This document shows positions 57,783 to 64,000 of a stretch of DNA of 64,000 nucleotides, in pieces. Numbering within the stretch: position 1 is the first letter of the stretch; each line of letters starts with the position of its first letter. The notes below the pieces were generated by a model. It did not search any database and was not told the origin of the DNA. It saw only the letters and a program-made list of their open reading frames with translations. A program made the position numbers and the translations under genes. The stretch spans positions 31,137,599-31,201,598 of the forward strand of contig CM055097.1 of NCBI GenBank assembly GCA_029204225.1, written 5' to 3'. Source of the stretch: Diphasiastrum complanatum (taxonomy: Eukaryota > Streptophyta > Lycopodiopsida > Lycopodiales > Lycopodiaceae).

Positions 57783-59100
57783 TCAAGATAACCATTTAGA
57801 AAAGCATTGGATACATCTAATTGGAGCACCTTCCACTTGAAAAAACAAGCAAGAGAAATAAGAATTCTTATTGTCACCATCTTTGCAATGGGTGGATTTG
57901 AGCAAATCCTTTGGCACATAATCTTGCTTTATGCTTGTTGTGGCATCATACCACTCCTTGGTATTGAGTGCCTCTTGTACATTCTTTGGCTCTTCATGAG
58001 AGACATAAAAAACATAATTAGTGGAATCAAGATCCACTTGTTTGCCTTTGTCAACATATGAGAGCCTCTTAGGCTCGAATCTATCTCTCATGGATCTTCT
58101 TGGTGAGAAAATCCGAGGAGAGTCTTCTTCAAATCTCGACCCCATCACATCATGATTGTCTTCAAAATCAATGATTGATGATGCATCCATAGATTTCTTG
58201 ATCTCGGCCTCTTCAAAAGATGAGTGTTGATCTTCATGAAAGACAACATCTCTACTTTCAACAACTTGAGAAGTAGAGAGTATAAAGACTCTATAGGCCT
58301 TCTTGGTGGATGAGTATCCAACCATGATCCCTTTGCATACACTAGGATCTTCCTTCTTCCTTGTTTCCAAGGGAATATGGACAAAGCATAAGCATCCAAA
58401 AACTCTAAGGTGATCAACCTTAGGCTTCTTCAAAAATAAGATTTTATATGGTGACTTTCCTCCAAGAGCTATATGTGGGAGCCTATTGCAAAGATAATTT
58501 GCACAATTAATGGCTTCTCCCCAAAAATCTTTGGGCAAAGATGCCTCAATTCTCATAGATTTTGCACATTCACATAGAGATCTATTCTTTCTCTCGGCCA
58601 CTCCATTTTGAGATGGAGAGTAGGCACAAGAAAACTCTCTTTTAATGCCTTCAAGCTCACAAAAATCTTGAAATTTATTGGAGATATATTCACCACCTCC
58701 ATCACTTCTAAGAGCTTTAATTTTGAAAGAATTGCTTCTCTACATAAGCTTTGAAAATAAGGAAATGATCAAACACCATAGATTTAGAAGCAAGAAGATA
58801 TATCCAAGTGAATCTTGTGTAATCATCAATGAAAGTAACAAAACAAGTGGCTCCTCCCTTGCTTGTAGTTGATGAGAAATGCACATCCGAGTGGATTAAC
58901 TCCAAAGGATGCTTGCTTTTGATAGAAGATCTTGTAAATGGATTTTTGTGAGATTTAGCAATAGCACAAGCCTCACAAGGCTTGATCTTCTTGGAGAGTG
59001 ACTTTGGCAAGCCAATAGCTTTGGCTTATTTGATCATAGAGAGCATGGATTTGTAGTTGGGATGTCCCAACCTCCTATGCCATAATTCCTCCATAGAGAG
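57783..59100 (-). pseudogene. Integrase of copia element G
   Basis: Right part: CEACAIAKSHKNPFTRSSIK, LIHSDVHFSSTTSKGG (first Asp), FIDDYTRFTWIYLL. A frameshifted stretch at 58,600-58,720 holds the second Asp region. Left part: MAERKNRSLCECAKSM (third acidic residue), FWGEAINCANYLCN, HIPLETRKKEDPSVCKGIMV and the post-integrase linker RFEPKRLSYVDKGKQ. There are two main frame breaks. Confidence 0.85.
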
Positions 59101-59136
59101 CTTGTTCACAAGAGCAACATTAAAAGCATTCACATA

Positions 59137-60434
59137 CTAATTTGGATCTAGTTTATAGATGCCACCAAATCTAGATCCTAATGCAAGTATCTCATCATTC
59201 TTCTTGATAGTGCAAGTATCAACATTGAATTTTACATCAAGGCCACTATCAAGCAATTGGCCAACACTAATAAGATTCTTGGTAAGCCTAGGTACATAAA
59301 GAACTTTAGAGAGAGAAAGAACTTTAGAGGATGCAAGCTTCAAGGGAATGTTCCCTATGCCTTCAATAGGACATTCAAAATCATTTGCAGTGTATATTGA
59401 TTTCTTGACTCCATCATAAGGTGCAATAGAAGAGAAAGAGTCCTTGGATCTACACATATGTGAAGAGGCTCCACTATCAATATACCATAGGCCGTCCTTC
59501 TTGAAAGGAGTAGATGAGAAACTAGAGACCATAAGAGATCCTTCTCCATCACTTGCAATAGTGTCTTCCTTCTCATTGATAATGTTGGCTTGCTTGAGTT
59601 GATTCTTCTTCTTGAAGCAATTGGTGGCATAATGACCTTTCTTGCCACATAAAAGCACTTGATCTTCTTCTTCTTGAGCTTGGATGATGAAGCATTAGAG
59701 GAATCATCTTCCTCCTCATCTTTGTCTTTGGATTTGACTTTGTCCTTGCTTGAAGATTGTTGATGTTGGTTCTTGCTCCTTCCTTTGTGCTTATCCTTGG
59801 CAAAGAGAGCTTTGCCATCATTATGAATGAGAGAAAGCTTGTCCAACCTCAAGATCTTGTACTCTTGTCTTGATTCTTCCGAAATTAGTACACTTTGGAG
59901 AGCCTCCAAACTTGGTAGCTCCTCCTTAATGGCATAGGATTGGACAAGGTTATCAAATTCACTTCTCAAGCCATTGAGAATGACTTGAACTAGCTCATTT
60001 TGATTGATGGAATCACCAATACAAGCAAGTTCTCTATGAATATCTTTTACTCTCAAAACATAACTAGATGCACTCTCATCACTCTTTTGGGTACTTTGAA
60101 AGATTTGATTCCTAAGAGTGAGAAGCCTAGAGGTATTCTTAGCCTCATAGATAGTCTTGAGACAATCCCAAGCTTCTTTGGTTGTTGTACAAGTACCTAT
60201 CTTCCTCAATATCTCATTAGAGACATTCATCTTAATGTAGTGGAGAGCCATCCTAGCTCTCTTTTTGTATTTTTGAACCTCTTGAAGAACTTGTGGTTCT
60301 TCTTCAAGGCCAAGAACTATGTCCATCACGTCTTGAAGGATCAAGATGGACTCCATCCTCATTTTTCAAATTGAATAGTTTGAAGTGGTCAATCTTTCAC
60401 TTAATTCCAACAAGGATGAACCCATTGAAGACAT
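59137..60434 (-). pseudogene. Gag-protease of copia element G
   Basis: Gag starts at an ATG at 60434 (MSSMGSSLLELSERL). A TGA replaces the Trp of SIWK just before MRMESILILQDVMDIVLG, and the frame is then open to 59355. A one-base shift inside the zinc knuckle near 59,645 moves it to a second frame with LCGKKGHYATNC, protease WYIDSGASSHMCRSKDSF and SVGQLLDSGLDVKF, ending IYKLDPN at 59137. Confidence 0.85.
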
Positions 60435-61190
60435 TTGAAGTGAAGAAAACTCAAATGATGAACAATAAATGTTGCTACACAATCTCAATAGGATCCAATA
60501 AGAGAGTACTATCTCCTCCTATGAATAATCTTGCAACTATTTGTGAATTGATTCTCACTAGCTACACAAACCTCTCTAAAACAAGATCTATTTCACATAA
60601 AATGATGGAGTATAGGCAAAGTTAGGATCAAGCACTCTTAGTACGTGTGAAATACTCTAAGAAACCAAATTTGACTCAAATACAATGATATTGCATGAAA
60701 CAAAATGGCTAAGATCTCAAAACAGTGCCTAGATCACATATAGATGAGATTGGCAAGCATACAACTGTGATTTTGGATCAACCAAGCAATCTCTTGACCA
60801 AACCAAATGTGTCCACCCAGGTCTAGGTGCCCTACCTAACCCTCTTCAAAAGCTTATATCTTTTGATTGGCTCAACCAAATGGAATGAAACTGATTGCAT
60901 CAAAAACTAGACAAAAATAGCTTCAAAACAAGCTATCAAACAAGATAAATGGATCAAGCATGAGAGAGAACTTCCAAACTGAAATTGGATGTTCCTCACA
61001 CGTGTCTGAGCACCTAATTCCGTACAGTACCAGGTCAGACCCAATCAATGTCCTTTTGATCTCTTTTGATCCAAGATTGAACAAGATAGCTAGGAAAATG
61101 GGCCTTGACAACTTCTAGCTCAAGATTGATGAATAGTTTTCACTTAGATGGATTAAAATGCATGGTAACCTTAGGTAGGATCTGATACCA
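60435..61190 (-). other. Leader and primer site of element G
   Basis: Non-coding leader ending at the inverted primer site at 61182-61190. A TCACACGTGTC motif lies near 60994 and CCGTACAGTACC near 61021. Confidence 0.8.
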
Positions 61191-61911
61191 TGTTGAATTT
61201 CACACGTGTGGATTGTCCACTACATGTACTTGTGATCTCCTAAGGCGTGTAGATGCACCAAGATCAAGACTAGATTGAGATTCAAGATCTAACTTTGATT
61301 CTATGGCAAAAACACACTAATACATGCATTCAATCACTTCCAACTCTCACTCACACATGTGGGAAGTAATCAAAAAATAATCTAAGTAAAAACAAGCTGC
61401 TCTCCTCGGGTAGAGAGAGAAAAAGAAACATGAGCTCTCGGGTAGAGAGAGAAAGCTAGAAATTCAATAACTCACAAAATCTATGAAATCACCAAATCAA
61501 TTAGATCCAAAATGAGGAGTACAATGATACTAGTAGATCCATGAGCTACCACTATGCTTAACTATGATTGGACCATACTTTGTCACCTCTTGATCCTATT
61601 GGACCATTGATTCTATTGAACTATATTCAAGCACACCTCAATTTCCTATTGGACCTCACAAGGTTCCACCTCTAAATCCTATTGGACCTCTTGGAGTTCA
61701 TCAAACAAAATCTTTACACTTGTCTACACTCTAATTGGCACGTGTTTAGCCTCTTACTCTATTTTGGCTCAATAGTGACATTACAAGTGGAAATGCATAA
61801 TTTGTCATCTATGCCAAATTTATTCCTATCAAAATCCTACACCTAGATGCTTGATGTAAAAAACATAAGACCCCTATATCTAACATAGATAATCTTTTTC
61901 AACTCTTCACA
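61191..61911 (-). repeat. 5' LTR of element G
   Basis: Colinear with 43562-44298, with a short deletion near 61610 in the phrase around CCATTGATTCTATTG. Confidence 0.9.
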
Positions 61912-61916
61912 GTGTG

Positions 61917-62437
61917 GAGATCATCACCACAAAGTGTTCATGTGACTTTGGAAGAGAAGAAAGCAAGGTCATAGCGGCATCATCATCTTGAATAGCAAAT
62001 CCTACAACTGATAACTAATCCAATAAAGATTTGAAGTTGTTTATGTGAGAAGTGATGGCAGTAGAATTAGACATGCTAAGAGTAAAGAACTTCCTTCTAA
62101 GATGTAATCCAGTGGTTACATCGTGAGTCTCATAAAGACTTGATAACAAATCTAATGCATCCTTAGAGGTTTTGCATGTGGTAACATGAGATATTTGGGA
62201 GTCGGCTAGATTGAGTGTGATACTTGCTAAGGCCTTCTGATCTTTGATCTTCCATGCCTTTGCTTGATCACCATCTTCTGGTTTAAGGTCAACACCTTCT
62301 ACTACATCCCAAAAATCTCTATCTATCAACATCATCCGGAGTTTTAACTTCCAGATGTAGAAGTTAGATCCATTGAACTTGTCAATGACTCTAGCCTCGT
62401 TGGATGATGGAGACGAAGAGCTACCACTATGAGACAT
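61917..62437 (-). pseudogene. N-terminal Gag of copia element E
   Basis: A 140-codon frame from the ATG at 62437: MSHSGSSSSPSSNEARVIDK, FNGSNFYIWKLKLRMMLIDR, WDVVEGVDLKPEDGD, then LADSQISHVTTCKTSKDALD and LHLRRKFFTLSM. This is the copia Gag fold of the type found in Tnt1/Sireless elements. It breaks at 62015, and its C-terminal part lies on the far side of G. Confidence 0.85.
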
Positions 62438-62504
62438 GTTAACAATACTACAAATAGAACAAACTTAATCTCTCAGTTTATATGAGCTACGCTCTGATAC
62501 CAAT

Positions 62505-64000
62505 TTGATGGGGCAAGGAGTATGGAGAATGTGAGCGGAGAAGAGAGCAGGATTATTTGCGAAATAGCTCTCCCACTACAATGGGCTGCTAGATGCAAAA
62601 ATAGTTTAATGGAATGTTTATGCTAATTATAATCACAGTTTAAGTGTTCTATTGCCCAATAAGATCTTATAATTTAGTTCATACTCACAAAAAATACAAA
62701 ATGAGTATAGTCCATCGAAGAGATTAAAAATGGTTTGAGGTATTACTGGATTTTTGGATTCAATAAGAAATTCAATTTTGAAATAGATTGAAAGAGCAGT
62801 GTAATAGCGCAAGTTCCTTAGGCGTCAAAGATGGCCATCGTCTGATCAGAAACTGAAGAGTCATAGACGTCCGTGTTCTGATCAGAGTGAGTGAACAAAT
62901 GTTATCAAACAGCAATGAAGTGCATTCAAGTCACAACAAGCATACACAGATAGAAAAGCGTGATGCTGCTATATTACACTGAAGCACAACAAAATAGCAG
63001 TTACAACCATAATGACGACGTAACTGGGAGGCTCAAAATCATTCGTCTCATAGACGGAGCATCACATAGAGTGTGTCTGGATGATCCATTTATAGAATTC
63101 ATCCATGTATTAATTACAGTAAATATTTGTCACCTAATTAGGTAAGTCATTGTACTTGGAAGTATTTGGCTTGTGTGACAACTTTACATGGTATATACGA
63201 TCAACGAATCAAGGAATGTTGACGCGGACAAGGACGTTGCAATTCTCTCATTTCGCATTTTACGTGAAGTGGCTTTCTCTCACTTCGCAAATTTTGGAAA
63301 GTGCTTGGAACGTTCCTCGTTGAAAATAGACGACTGTCGATATTTTTCTCTCTTCGGGATTTTGTGAAAAAGTTGATAGTGCCTGTAAAAATGCGAAGGT
63401 GTCCTTAAAAAGATGACAGTGCCTGTAAAAATGCAAAGGTGCCCTTAAAAAGGTGACAATGTCTTTAAAATAGTTTAACTTAAGTTGACTTCTTCAAAAT
63501 AGTTGAAAAGAAGAAGCCGAAGGTAAGTATTGCATTTTTTGAAAAAGTGCAAAAAAGTTGCCACGGTCGCAAAATAGTCAAACTGTTGAACTATGTTGAT
63601 GTGTCGCATTTCGAGAAAAGCCAACACTGTTGCATTTTGGGAATAGCCGACACTACGAAAAAATATAGTTCATTTCTGCAGACTGTTGTGCCACTTAGTG
63701 TATTTCTGCAGACTGTTGCGAGACTTAGTGTATTTTTGTAGAGTTGTTCTAAATGCTAATTCGTGAAAGTCCTTGAAGATGGCCAAGTCTTCAATGATCT
63801 TCAAACAATTGAACTTAACATTTGAACATGAAAATATGATAGGATTGGTTACCCTTTGCTGGAGATCAGCCGAAAGCCCGTTGTAGACGTTCTTCAAATA
63901 ATTTGGCTATCTAAGTTATGATTCTTGCAGGTATCAGATGAGCAGACGTAGAACCAATGTTGGTTTCACCTGACCCTAGATCAACGATCAATAAAAGTGC
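62505..64000 (-). repeat. 5' LTR of element E (incomplete at window edge)
   Basis: Starts TGATGGGGCAAGG three bases from the primer site (62490-62501) and aligns with 27918-28998 plus 34491-34838. About 57 bp are missing beyond the window by comparison. It contains two small tandem duplications absent from the other LTR (63376-63460, and 63673-63735 with TTTCTGCAGACTGTTG). Confidence 0.9.

Larger units (their letters stand above)
43562..61911 (-). mobile_element. Copia element G, inserted in gag of E and carrying H
   Basis: LTRs 43562-44298 (737 bp) and 61191-61911 (721 bp), TGTTGAATTTCACACG...CTTCACA. The primer site (inverted CTGATACCA) is at 61182-61190 and the inverted purine tract CTCCTCTTAAAA at 44299-44310. 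The flanks read ...TTGTGT and GTGTGG..., consistent with a GTGTG target duplication that lost one base in a GT run. The right LTR lacks about 16 bp. Element H interrupts the 3' end of its pol. Confidence 0.85.
27918..64000 (-). mobile_element. Copia element E, interrupted by F, J/K and G
   Basis: A minus-strand copia element whose 3' LTR (27918-28998 plus 34491-34895) and 5' LTR (62505 onward) are 27 kb apart because of nested insertions. The internal order on the minus strand is gag (62437-61917, 43556-43214), protease (43213-42974), integrase (42970-42167), RT/RNase H (36150-34909), then the inverted polypurine tract GTCCCCCTTAAGG at 34896-34908. The primer site GCTCTGATACCA is at 62490-62501. 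The outer target duplication cannot be checked because the right end is outside the window. Confidence 0.85.

Noticed and set aside
1-64000. CRISPR arrays, bacterial operons, rRNA or intact tRNA genes
   Set aside because: Nothing of this kind was seen; the short direct repeats present are tandem duplications, microsatellites or LTR-related.

Overview
The window looks like nuclear DNA from a land plant with a large, AT-rich, transposon-swollen genome. The evidence is Ty1/copia elements with initiator-Met tRNA primer sites, Ty3/gypsy relics with an Asp-tRNA primer site, and spliceosomal GT-AG introns in the non-retrotransposon genes. I cannot name the species. No intact ordinary host gene was found.

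Region 1 (1-7.4 kb) holds two decayed minus-strand gypsy-type remnants (A and B) plus an anonymous stretch with a degenerate ~21-bp tandem repeat.

Region 2 (about 8.4-22.45 kb, minus a copia insertion at 17,611-20,753) is the unusual part. It is a cluster of decayed, intron-containing genes that do not look like retrotransposon genes. On the minus strand (16,000-13,886) one gene starts with the exact histone H3 N-terminus MARTKQTA, carries an H3 fold, then a proline-rich linker, then a C48/Ulp1-type cysteine protease. Divergent to it on the plus strand (16,832-21,031) is a gene whose C-terminal part resembles histone H2B and which is split by copia element C. The ~830-bp interval between them carries repeated GC-rich box modules that also occur in an intron of the H3-protease gene. 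Around them lie three SANT/Myb-like modules (8.9-9.5 kb), an unrecognised two-exon plus-strand gene (12.07-12.81 kb), an unrecognised minus-strand exon (10.5-10.8 kb), and a minus-strand transposase-like gene (21.1-22.44 kb). I infer one dead large mobile element or endogenised large DNA virus carrying its own chromatin proteins; a host locus remains possible.

Region 3 (22.5-64 kb) is a stack of LTR retrotransposons. Gypsy chromovirus-like element D (plus) is interrupted in its 3' LTR by copia E (minus, 27,918 to beyond 64,000). E is interrupted in one LTR by copia F (28,999-34,485), in pol by remnants J and K (36.15-42.17 kb), and in gag by copia G (43,562-61,911). G contains copia H (44,361-56,642), and H contains copia I (45,747-52,047). 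Target-site duplications support C, F, H and I. LTR divergence falls inward: I shows no differences where compared, H about five. The order of insertion is therefore D, E, G, H, I. Every element carries at least one disabling lesion; I, the youngest, has only one frameshift, in a G6 run.
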